Origin: Chryseosolibacter indicum
GTDB taxonomy: Bacteria; Bacteroidota; Bacteroidia; Cytophagales; Cyclobacteriaceae
Direction: 5' to 3'
Length of the DNA: 39,551 nt
Assembly: GCF_018598585.1 (NCBI RefSeq)
Contig: NZ_JAHESD010000054.1
Coordinates: 1-39,551, forward strand
The translations under genes and the position numbers were made by a program. Under the pieces are notes generated by a model that made no database searches, was not told the DNA's origin, and saw only the letters and a program-made list of their open reading frames with translations. Position 1 is the stretch's first letter, and every line of letters begins with the position of its first letter. Below, piece by piece: positions 15,026-22,437 of this stretch.

Positions 15026-16504
15026 ATGGCATTACAAAAATTACCATTCCGTAACCTCATAGACATCGATAGGAGCTCTCCAACACCGGTTTTCAAGCAG
15101 GTTGCGAATGGGATCATACAGCTAATTAAAAGCGGAAAGATCAGGCCGGGGTATCGGCTACCCGCGAGCCGGGATATGTCGACTATAATGAAGCTTAATC
15201 GAACGACAATAGTTGCGGCTTATGACGAAATGTGTGCAGAAGGTTGGGCGGAGGTACTTGGCAAAAAGGGAATATTTATTTCTAAGCGATTACCGATAAT
15301 TAAACCGAAATCTTTCGGAATCGATTTGATGAAGGGTGATGGAGATGTCAGTTTGCCAACTTTTTACAATAAGGTAAACTTTAGCCGCCCACCCTCGCTT
15401 GAACTAAAACCGTATCAATTAATTATTAATGATGGTTATCCAGATCAGCGCATAGCACCTATCGCTCTAATCCTTGATCGTTATAAGGCTTTGCTAAACA
15501 AACCATCTTTCCACGGTAAGCTTATGAAGGAAAGCTCTTCGGGAAACCAAGCGTTAAGGCGCGAGCTATCGATATTCCTGTCTGCAACAAGAGCGCTAAA
15601 CATTGAAACTGAAAACGTTCTGGTGACGCATGGCGCGCAGTTAGCCATTTTCATTGCTGCAAGCATGGTATTGAAACCAGGTAGCACTGTCGTTGTTGGT
15701 GATTTGAACTACGTTCTCGCAGATAAGCTTTTTGAACAATTGGGCGCAAAGTTGATCAAGGTGGAAGTTGACGAGAACGGTATCGATGTCGATGCGATTG
15801 AATCGATCTGTAAAAATTCTCCCCCTGATTTATTATATGTTATTCCGCATCATCATCATCCAACAACAGTAACGTTAAGTGCGGACAGAAGGCAGAAGTT
15901 ATTAGAGTTGGTTAAGCGTTATAAATTTCCAGTGATCGAGGACGATTACGACTACGACTTCCACTTTGAAAATAGCCCAATGTTGCCATTGGCCAGCGCT
16001 GACCATTCCGGCTATGTACTTTATATTGGTTCAATCTCAAAAACGTTGGCACCCACTATCAGGCTAGGCTATTTAGTAGCAAGTGCTGAGTTTATCTTGG
16101 AGGCTTCGAAGTTAAAACAATTGGTAGAGATTCGGGGTGATGTATTGTTTGAAGAATCGGTAGCTCATCTCTTCAACAAGGGAGATATGCAACGTCACAT
16201 CAGGAGATCCGTCAAATTGTATCATGAAAGACGTGATCAATTCTGCAGTCTGCTGGAGACTTCCATGAAGGATGTTTTGCAATTCAAAACTCCACTCGGA
16301 GGGATGGCAGTGTGGGGTACATTCGATAACGACTATTCAATCCCCGAGTTGGTCAAACGTCTCGCCTCGAAGGGTATTCACATGAATGACGGCAGTGTGT
16401 ATAGATATTCTGCAAGAATCAATGGAATCAGGCTAGGATTTGCATCTCTTAATCAAGATGAGATGTCAAAATTTGTGAGCGCATTGGCAGAAGTAAAATC
16501 GTGA
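15026..16504 (+). CDS. MocR/PdxR-type regulator: GntR helix-turn-helix fused to an aminotransferase-like domain
   Basis: Residues ~12-85 form a GntR winged helix (PTPVFKQVANGIIQLIKSGK, RLPASRDMSTIMKLNRTTIV, GWAEVLGKKGIFIS). Residues ~130-490 form a fold-type I aminotransferase-like domain with VIEDDYDYDFHFE and the PLP-lysine motif YIGSISKTLAPTIRLGYL. Together this is the MocR subfamily, whose members bind PLP and often control vitamin B6, GABA or amino-acid metabolism. The frame opens at 14966, but the ATG at 15026 gives the normal N-terminus and is preferred (492 residues). The next gene is convergent rather than in an operon. It lies within the suspected island, so its target may be local. 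Confidence 0.92.
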   Translation: MALQKLPFRNLIDIDRSSPTPVFKQVANGIIQLIKSGKIRPGYRLPASRDMSTIMKLNRTTIVAAYDEMCAEGWAEVLGKKGIFISKRLPIIKPKSFGIDLMKGDGDVSLPTFYNKVNFSRPPSLELKPYQLIINDGYPDQRIAPIALILDRYKALLNKPSFHGKLMKESSSGNQALRRELSIFLSATRALNIETENVLVTHGAQLAIFIAASMVLKPGSTVVVGDLNYVLADKLFEQLGAKLIKVEVDENGIDVDAIESICKNSPPDLLYVIPHHHHPTTVTLSADRRQKLLELVKRYKFPVIEDDYDYDFHFENSPMLPLASADHSGYVLYIGSISKTLAPTIRLGYLVASAEFILEASKLKQLVEIRGDVLFEESVAHLFNKGDMQRHIRRSVKLYHERRDQFCSLLETSMKDVLQFKTPLGGMAVWGTFDNDYSIPELVKRLASKGIHMNDGSVYRYSARINGIRLGFASLNQDEMSKFVSALAEVKS

Positions 16505-16513
16505 AAATGAAGG

Positions 16514-16550
16514 AGAGTGGTGTGGCGACCGTTCAAGACCACCACCGCTC
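16514..16550. terminator. Possible bidirectional terminator hairpin between convergent genes
   Basis: GTGGTG (16517-16522) pairs with CACCAC (16540-16545) in the 64-bp gap between the convergent MocR-type and NmrA-like genes. There is no clear T-run on either side, so it is weak; position is the main support. Confidence 0.3.
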
Positions 16551-16568
16551 ATGGAAGCAATTAATTTG

Positions 16569-17312
16569 CTAGTGGACCTTCAACCATTCCTCGAAAGTGA
16601 TATTGCCCTTATGACAGTCTCCAAGTGGGACTAAAAGATCTTTAGGAATATCAAGATGCATGTATCTATTCTGATTATTACCAATCACAACTTTGCTATC
16701 TCGCTTATAATCGAGATATTTTTGTACAAAGCGCGTCATCAAATCTTGGTCGGGGCCTGCAATCTCCACGGTCTCATTTCTTGGCTCTTTCAGGGCAAAA
16801 TAAGATACGTACTTCACAACATCCGCAGCTGCTATTGGCTGATAATCGACTGTTGACACATGAACTTCATTATCGACACCTTGTACAGTAATAATTGTGG
16901 TGACATGCTCATAAAATTGGGTAGACCGAATAATGGTATACGGGATGCCTGAACGTTTGATATTTTCTTCTTGCTCCGTCTTCGCTTTTAGATATCCTAT
17001 ATACTGAGCGCGATCTGTTCCAACTATCGATAACACTAAATGATGTTTCACTCCAGCTTCCTTTTCATAACTAACTAAATTTTTTCCAGCTGAACGAAAG
17101 AAGTTTAAGGCTGTCTCGTCATCAGGTGATGAAGAATTTGAAAGGTCAATTACGACTTCAGTTCCTTTCAATGCTTCGGCAAGTCCTTTGCCTGATATGA
17201 CATCGACACCTTTAGACGGTGCACCAATGATAACCTCGTGGCCCTCGGTAATTAGTTTTTTACTGACTTCACTGCCGATTAGGCCGGTTCCTCCAATTAC
17301 TAAAATTTTCAT
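16569..17312 (-). CDS. NmrA-like/atypical SDR NAD(P)-binding protein
   Basis: The 247-residue protein opens with a Rossmann motif MKILVIGGTGLIGSEVSKKL (GGTGxxG). It lacks the YxxxK catalytic pair of classical SDRs in the usual setting but has YIGYLKAKTEQEENIKRSGIPYTIIRSTQFYEH, typical of the atypical SDR (NmrA/HSCARG) group in which this region shapes the ligand pocket. Such proteins act as redox sensors or as reductases; which applies here cannot be told. It converges on the MocR-type gene and lies between it and the degenerate recombinase. The start at 17312 is the only ATG that keeps the complete Rossmann strand. Confidence 0.88.
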   Translation of the reverse strand: MKILVIGGTGLIGSEVSKKLITEGHEVIIGAPSKGVDVISGKGLAEALKGTEVVIDLSNSSSPDDETALNFFRSAGKNLVSYEKEAGVKHHLVLSIVGTDRAQYIGYLKAKTEQEENIKRSGIPYTIIRSTQFYEHVTTIITVQGVDNEVHVSTVDYQPIAAADVVKYVSYFALKEPRNETVEIAGPDQDLMTRFVQKYLDYKRDSKVVIGNNQNRYMHLDIPKDLLVPLGDCHKGNITFEEWLKVH

Positions 17313-17568
17313 AAGTAGAATTCAATATTTAAACGTTATTGGATATTTCATCAACCTCAAATCCGCAACAAACACAGTTGAACCGATGACAATGATTCGT
17401 TCACCCTTTTTCCTTTGCAGCATAAGGCTTTTTGACAGGTCAAAGTAACTTTTTTAAAAGATTGCAGTGATCATCCAACAATTATAAAAGTGGCAGTCCA
17501 AGGTCAAACCCGAACGATTGCCTTGGGTATTAAGAAAATTTGGCATTTGATGGGCCTACTTTTTAATC

Positions 17569-18660
17569 TTAGGATTCTGATATTTTCAGGTCTTTCAATT
17601 TTGAAATGGCGTCCACCTTCATGCGATCAATCAAATGCGCATATCGCTCAGCTGAGACAACATGTTTGTGCCCTAGCAATTTTGAAACCGTGTAGATGTC
17701 AACACCATGTGATAGTAGGAGAGTTGCGTGCGTGTGACGGGCAGAATGAAAGGTGATCCTCTTAGCAACACCTGCCGCAATAGCCCATCGACAAAGTTCA
17801 ATCGAAGTTTTCGAACTGTATTTAAGATGGTTAAAAATCACTCGAGTTGATTCGAGACGTTCACGGAGTAATTCTTTCGCTTGTGGCGTTATTGGGAGAA
17901 CATGGTAGCGTTTTGTCTTTCGTTGTTTGAAATGAAGATACCAACCATCAACATTGTTACCTTTTACTTCCTCCCAAGTTAGGTGCGCAATATCAGACCA
18001 TCTTAATCCTGTCAGCATACAAAACAAAAATGCATCTTTCAAAACAGGTTGATCACATTTTGTCTCTACTAGTCGTTTCACTTCGTTCAGTGTTAGAAAT
18101 TCTCGCATCGCATTTTTAGCGCGAATGGGTCTCGCGAGATTAGCTGGGTTACGTTCGATGATTCTACGGTCGTAAGCAGTGGTCAACGCAGTTCGAACTC
18201 TGTTGAAGTAGGAGAGTGCCGTACCTGAAGCCTTGGCTTACCACTTCGCTTATCAACTTCAAGTAAGTAAGCTCTAAACTCTTCGAGCCAGATGTCATCA
18301 ATCTCTTGAATCGTTGGATTGTCGTCTCCAAGAAAAACAAGTACATGTTTGAAGGCCGAGGCCCAGTTACCAGCATTGTTATCAAATCGAATTTTTTCGC
18401 TCGCGAGTTCTGCGAAGAAGTCTCTAAATTTCGGACGTGGTTTTACGACAGCGGACGCATGAAGACCAGTTTGCAACTCAAGAATCCTTTTGTACTTGAT
18501 TGGTTGGCGAGTTCAAGTGTTGTTTTGTTTTCGATTATCGCAAGGTCATCCGTTGGTGGATTGAGATACAACTTTAAGAAGCTGTAAGAGCGTTTGCCGT
18601 TCCAATAAGTGTCGAGGTAGAGTGAGTACCCACCATTCTTGATTCGTCTTGACGTAATCG
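17569..18660 (-). pseudogene. Degenerate tyrosine recombinase (integrase) with at least two frameshifts
   Basis: Three pieces in different frames reconstruct one Bacteroidota-type integrase. About 18658-18500 encodes an Arm-DNA-binding domain (RRIKNGGYSLYLDTYWNGKR, KLYLNP, TTLELANQ) with no start codon. About 18500-18236 continues IKYKRILELQTGLHA into the SAM-like core-binding domain. About 18236-17569 holds the catalytic domain with Arg (GLRWSDIAHL), HxxR (HSARHTHA), His (LLGHKH) and the nucleophile Tyr (SAERYAHL). The first break, near 18500, looks like loss of one A (CAATCAAG for CAAATCAAG). The second lies near 18230, between GKPRL and SGTALSYFNRVRT. Intact relatives have ~400 residues. 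All catalytic residues remain, so inactivation appears recent. It lies next to the 3' end of mnmE. Confidence 0.88.
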
Positions 18661-18765
18661 GACTGGCTCTTTTCGGTTGAGATCATTGATTCTTTTTCGA
18701 GACATAACTCAAGCGTTTAGGGATTTCTAAAGACGTCTTTTCACCCGGTTTGTTACCGGTAATTT

Positions 18766-18804
18766 TTTGTTACTCGAGCACTACAGTAACAATCGAGTAA
18801 CAAA
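18766..18804. repeat. 12-bp perfect inverted repeat between integrase remnant and mnmE
   Basis: TTTGTTACTCGA (18766-18777) and TCGAGTAACAAA (18793-18804) are exact reverse complements with a 15-base loop that itself contains AGTAACAA. There is no T-run on the side needed for a terminator in either direction. Its place between the recombinase gene and the mnmE 3' end suits an arm-type binding site of the integrase. Confidence 0.6.
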
Positions 18805-18933
18805 CTGACCTAACGTATTGACCCAAAGTTGAGCACGATGAAAGGCTAACTACCTAATACTCATGGGAATAAAGGCAAAAGCATATTTTCATCTTTGATT
18901 TGTGTCGATCTGATTTTCAACGACTTTGAAAGA

Positions 18934-20289
18934 TCATTTCCCGATACAAAACTTACTAAAAATATTATCAAGCAAGTCATCAGTTGTGATTGTGCCTGTT
19001 ATCTCTCCAAGATAGTGCAGTGCCTGGCGAATATCCATGGCAAGGAAGTCCCCGGTTATCTCCTGATCCATGCCGTCTAAAACCCGTTGTAATGCTTCGT
19101 TGGTTTGTAGAAGGTTTTGGTAGTGCCTTATGTTTGTAACCATCACATCACCAGTTTTTACTGATTGAACCTGGAAATAGGAGAGTATCTTCTCTTTCAG
19201 TTGTTGGATGTTTGTTTTATTCGCGGCAGAGATAAATAGAAAGTTCTTCTCTTCAAGTTTGGACAGTAAAGATTTATCTGCTTTGTCCATTTTGTTTCCG
19301 ACTTTGATAAAGGGTATTGAAAGGCTCACCAGTTCTTTTTCCTGTTCTTCAATTTCTGAAAGAGATGCTTGCGTTAAGTCAAAAAGATAGATGATTAGAG
19401 AAGCTTTCTTCATCCGTTCCTTCGTACGTTCGACACCTATCGCTTCTATTACGTCTTGTGTCTCACGAAGCCCCGCGGTATCAATAAATCTGAAATTTAT
19501 TCCTCCTAAGATCACCTCATCCTCAATGACATCGCGCGTAGTGCCGGCGATATCAGAAACTATTGCACGTTCTTCATTTAAAAGAGTATTAAGCAATGTC
19601 GACTTGCCTGCATTTGGTTTTCCTGCTATTACGGTAGGTACACCGTTCTTGATTACGTTACCTTGATCAAAGGAATCTATTAGCGATTGCAGGTAAGTTT
19701 GAATTTTAAGAATAAGATATCTTAAGTCATCGCGTTTTGCAAATTCAACATCCTCCTCACCAAAATCTAATTCAAGTTCAATGAGTGAAGCAAAGTGGAT
19801 CAGTTCTTCGCGCAAGCGGTTAATTTCTTTAGAGAAACCTCCTCTCATTTGGTTTAACGCAGCCTGTCTTGCATTATCGGTTTCTGCATTGATTAAGTCT
19901 GCCACCGCCTCTGCCTGCGCAAGGTCGAATCTTCCGTTGAGGAAAGCCCGTTTTGTAAACTCGCCTGGTTCAGCAAGTCGTGCACCCTTCTTTAATAATA
20001 CTTTAATAATCTCTTTTATTATGACAGGAGAACCATGACAAGAAATCTCTATGCAATTCTCTTTCGTAAAAGAATTGGGTTCTTTAAAAAGGGAGACAAG
20101 AACTTCATCAATAACCTTTTTGTCGTCATATATAGTCCCAAAATGAAGGGTATGCGAAGGTTGTTGTTGGAGATTTTTGCCTTTAAATACTTTTTGTACT
20201 ATGTCAATACAATCTTTGCCTGACAACCTTATTACAGCAATAGCAGATACACCTTGTGCGGTAGCTAGTGCAACAATTGTATCGTTCAT
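18934..20289 (-). CDS. mnmE: tRNA uridine-5-carboxymethylaminomethyl modification GTPase MnmE
   Basis: The 451-residue protein has the full MnmE layout. The N-terminal tetrahydrofolate-binding domain starts MNDTIVALATAQGVSAIAVIRLSG. A helical domain includes PGEFTKRAFLNGRFDLAQAEAV. An inserted G domain (~210-375) has a P-loop GKPNAGKSTLLN, the G2/G3 stretch DIAGTTRD and DTAGLRE, and NKMD. The C-terminus is CIGK, the expected end with the catalytic Cys. With MnmG it modifies the wobble uridine of several tRNAs. Its start overlaps the DUF433 gene by 4 bp, making it the last gene of the metal operon upstream. Its 3' end is a plausible integration site, given the recombinase remnant just beyond. 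Confidence 0.98.
   Translation of the reverse strand: MNDTIVALATAQGVSAIAVIRLSGKDCIDIVQKVFKGKNLQQQPSHTLHFGTIYDDKKVIDEVLVSLFKEPNSFTKENCIEISCHGSPVIIKEIIKVLLKKGARLAEPGEFTKRAFLNGRFDLAQAEAVADLINAETDNARQAALNQMRGGFSKEINRLREELIHFASLIELELDFGEEDVEFAKRDDLRYLILKIQTYLQSLIDSFDQGNVIKNGVPTVIAGKPNAGKSTLLNTLLNEERAIVSDIAGTTRDVIEDEVILGGINFRFIDTAGLRETQDVIEAIGVERTKERMKKASLIIYLFDLTQASLSEIEEQEKELVSLSIPFIKVGNKMDKADKSLLSKLEEKNFLFISAANKTNIQQLKEKILSYFQVQSVKTGDVMVTNIRHYQNLLQTNEALQRVLDGMDQEITGDFLAMDIRQALHYLGEITGTITTDDLLDNIFSKFCIGK
18941..18951 (+). repeat. mnmE 3'-end copy of the candidate attachment core
   Basis: CCGATACAAAA here covers codons of the conserved FCIGK terminus of mnmE read on the other strand. The same 11 bases occur at 14712-14722 in the same orientation. 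The 3' end of mnmE (trmE/thdF) is the known integration site of Salmonella genomic island 1, so this codon stretch is a precedented attB. Confidence 0.35.
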
Positions 20290-20522
20290 TGTTCTGAAAA
20301 GTTTTCCTTTAAAGTTTTCTCGGTAGTAATTATAAGTTTGGCCATCTGCAATACTTCAATGACGTCCTTTTGATTTACAGCAGGAAAGTCGTCTAGAAAC
20401 TTAGTTATGGTTTTTCCGTCCTCAAGGTACTCGAATAGTGTTTGTACGGGGATACCCGATCCTTGAAATACAGGTTTTCCTTGCATTATTTCTTTATCAA
20501 TTTCTATAGCTCCGTATTTCAT
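20286..20522 (-). CDS. DUF433 domain protein
   Basis: From the ATG at 20522 the product has 78 residues: MKYGAIEIDKEIMQGKPVFQ, then GSGIPVQTLFEYLEDGKTI and FLDDFPAVNQKDVIEVLQMA. This is the DUF433 signature (PxxxGTRIPV-like strand plus winged-helix-like helices). DUF433 proteins are often antitoxins of PIN-like (DUF5615) toxins, but no such partner is next to it. The frame could start earlier at TTG 20552, which would overlap mntH by 17 bp; the ATG matches the family start better and is preceded by AAAGGAGC. Its end overlaps mnmE by 4 bp. Its role in a metal operon is unknown. Confidence 0.82.
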   Translation of the reverse strand: MKYGAIEIDKEIMQGKPVFQGSGIPVQTLFEYLEDGKTITKFLDDFPAVNQKDVIEVLQMAKLIITTEKTLKENFSEQ

Positions 20523-20535
20523 ACCACCGGTAAAG

Positions 20536-22431
20536 TTAGCTCCTTTGGACAATAAGAACGGGTATCGTAACGCGATGTCGTACCGTGTCGACGGTGGTTC
20601 CTAAGATTAAGTCTTTTACCAAGGTGTGACCATGCGCTCCCATCACGAGAAGATCTGCATTAAAAGATTTAACCATTTTAGGAATAGTTCTTTTCGGATT
20701 GCCATATCCTATCTGTGTTTCTACCCGATAACCTTTATCGATAAGCTGTTGACTATAGTGAGATAAAGCGTTTGCGTCCTTGTTTGACTCCATATCCCTA
20801 ATTTCTTGTCCATACACCATAGCGCCTGCTGTTTCAACTACATGTAGTAAAATATAGTTCGCGTTTTTTCCACCTTGTGCAAGCGCACTTCGAATGGTTT
20901 GGGCGTCAATATCACTAAAGTCAATGCATATAGCAATACGTTTGAATACTTCAGCTTCTTTTAGTTCAAGAACAGTAGATACTCCATGTGGTATTCTTGA
21001 TTCTTTTTCACTCTTCCTTTTGCCGATCAGCGGCTTGACCGTAATGTATAACAAGAGGATAAAAGCTGAGGCACATACAGGTACAACAGTAAGCCATAAA
21101 ATCCAGGCGTCACCACCCGCATCTGCCAGCCACCCTTGAATTTCATTAATTACTAATTTCACGTTAAGAGAAACTATAATGGCTGCAATTATCCACGCTG
21201 CAATTTTCACCCAAGGTTTTATAACAAATTGTCCCATCTTTTCTTTATCACCCGTGAAGTGTATCAGCGGGATGATGGCAAAACCAAGTTGTAGACTTAA
21301 TACAACCTGGCTGAAGACAAGAAGGGAGCCTGTCTCTTCTTCACCAAAGTGAAGGATTACAATGTACGCAGGTGTAATAGCAATAAGCCTTGTAAGAAGT
21401 CGTCTTAGCCATGGCGCAATACGGAGGTTCAGATAACCCTCCATTACAATTTGTCCTGCCAGTGTTCCTGTAATTGTAGAGCTTTGGCCCGCAGCTACCA
21501 GGGCTATTCCGAAGAGCATAGAGGCCCATTCAGTACCTAATATCGGAGATAGAAACTTATGGGCATCCATTATATCCGATACTTCATACATACCTGCCTG
21601 AAAGAACGTAGAAGCAGCCAGAATAAGAATGGCCGCATTTACAAAGAATGCAGCATTTAAAGCTACAAACGAGTCAATAAAATTATATTTAATGGCAGCC
21701 CAGATCCCTTGTTCTGTTGCAGCGATTCTTCTGGTTTGAACAAGGGAGGAGTGAAGGTACAAGTTATGCGGCATTACCGTGGCACCGATGATACCAATAG
21801 CAATATATAAAGCTTCGTCATTGGGGAGATGGGGCACAAAACCCGTTACCAACTGACCTAAGTCGGGCTTTGCAAGAATCATTTCGATTAGAAACGAGCT
21901 TCCTATAATGGCAACGAGGCTTATGATAAAAAGCTCAATCTTTCGCATACCATAGTTATGGAGAAGTAGTATGAGCAACGTGTCAAGGACGGTAAGCGTA
22001 ACGCCCCAGATTAACGGCAAGTCAAATAATAGCTTCAGACCGATTGCCATTCCAAGAACTTCTGCGAGATCACAGGCAGCAATAGCTATTTCAGCAAGAA
22101 ACCATAAGGCGTAATTTACACCAGAGCTATAAGTGTTCCTTGATGCCTGGGCAAGATCAAGTTGTCTTACAATACCCAGACGTGCACTTAAACTTTGAAG
22201 TAGAAGCGCCATCAGGTTTGACATGAGCAAAACCCACAGAAGGGAGTACCCAAATTTACTACCCCCTGCAATGTCTGTTGCCCAGTTTCCCGGGTCCATA
22301 TAGCCGACACTTACAAGATAAGCGGGACCGAGAAAGGCTAGTATCTTTCGCCAGCCTTTTTTATTGCTGGCATCAATAGAAGCATGTACTTCGCTAAGTG
22401 ATTTTCCATTAATAGCAGTTTCTTTATTCAT
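20536..22431 (-). CDS. mntH: Nramp-family divalent metal (Mn2+/Fe2+) transporter fused to a C-terminal UspA domain
   Basis: The first ~450 of 631 residues form an Nramp/MntH transporter. TM1 carries the metal-binding DPGN motif (VGYMDPGNWATDIAGGSKFG) and TM6 carries MPH (GATVMPHNLYLHSSLVQ). About eleven hydrophobic segments are visible. Residues ~480-631 form a universal stress protein domain: FKRIAICIDFSDIDAQTIRSAL at its start and LLVMGAHGHTLVKDLILGTTVDTVRHRVTIPVLIV at its end, with the G-x2-G-x9-G(S/T) nucleotide-binding pattern partly recognisable. Ordinary MntH has ~410-450 residues, so the fusion is real and not an ORF artefact. It lies 6 bp after the TonB receptor gene and overlaps the DUF433 frame. 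Proton-coupled manganese uptake across the inner membrane is the likely function. Confidence 0.96.
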   Translation of the reverse strand: MNKETAINGKSLSEVHASIDASNKKGWRKILAFLGPAYLVSVGYMDPGNWATDIAGGSKFGYSLLWVLLMSNLMALLLQSLSARLGIVRQLDLAQASRNTYSSGVNYALWFLAEIAIAACDLAEVLGMAIGLKLLFDLPLIWGVTLTVLDTLLILLLHNYGMRKIELFIISLVAIIGSSFLIEMILAKPDLGQLVTGFVPHLPNDEALYIAIGIIGATVMPHNLYLHSSLVQTRRIAATEQGIWAAIKYNFIDSFVALNAAFFVNAAILILAASTFFQAGMYEVSDIMDAHKFLSPILGTEWASMLFGIALVAAGQSSTITGTLAGQIVMEGYLNLRIAPWLRRLLTRLIAITPAYIVILHFGEEETGSLLVFSQVVLSLQLGFAIIPLIHFTGDKEKMGQFVIKPWVKIAAWIIAAIIVSLNVKLVINEIQGWLADAGGDAWILWLTVVPVCASAFILLLYITVKPLIGKRKSEKESRIPHGVSTVLELKEAEVFKRIAICIDFSDIDAQTIRSALAQGGKNANYILLHVVETAGAMVYGQEIRDMESNKDANALSHYSQQLIDKGYRVETQIGYGNPKRTIPKMVKSFNADLLVMGAHGHTLVKDLILGTTVDTVRHRVTIPVLIVQRS

Positions 22432-22437
22432 ACGTTT

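Noticed and set aside
18306-18587. 93-codon plus-strand frame over the integrase
   Set aside because: It is the antisense shadow of the recombinase remnant, whose three domains are clearly readable on the minus strand.
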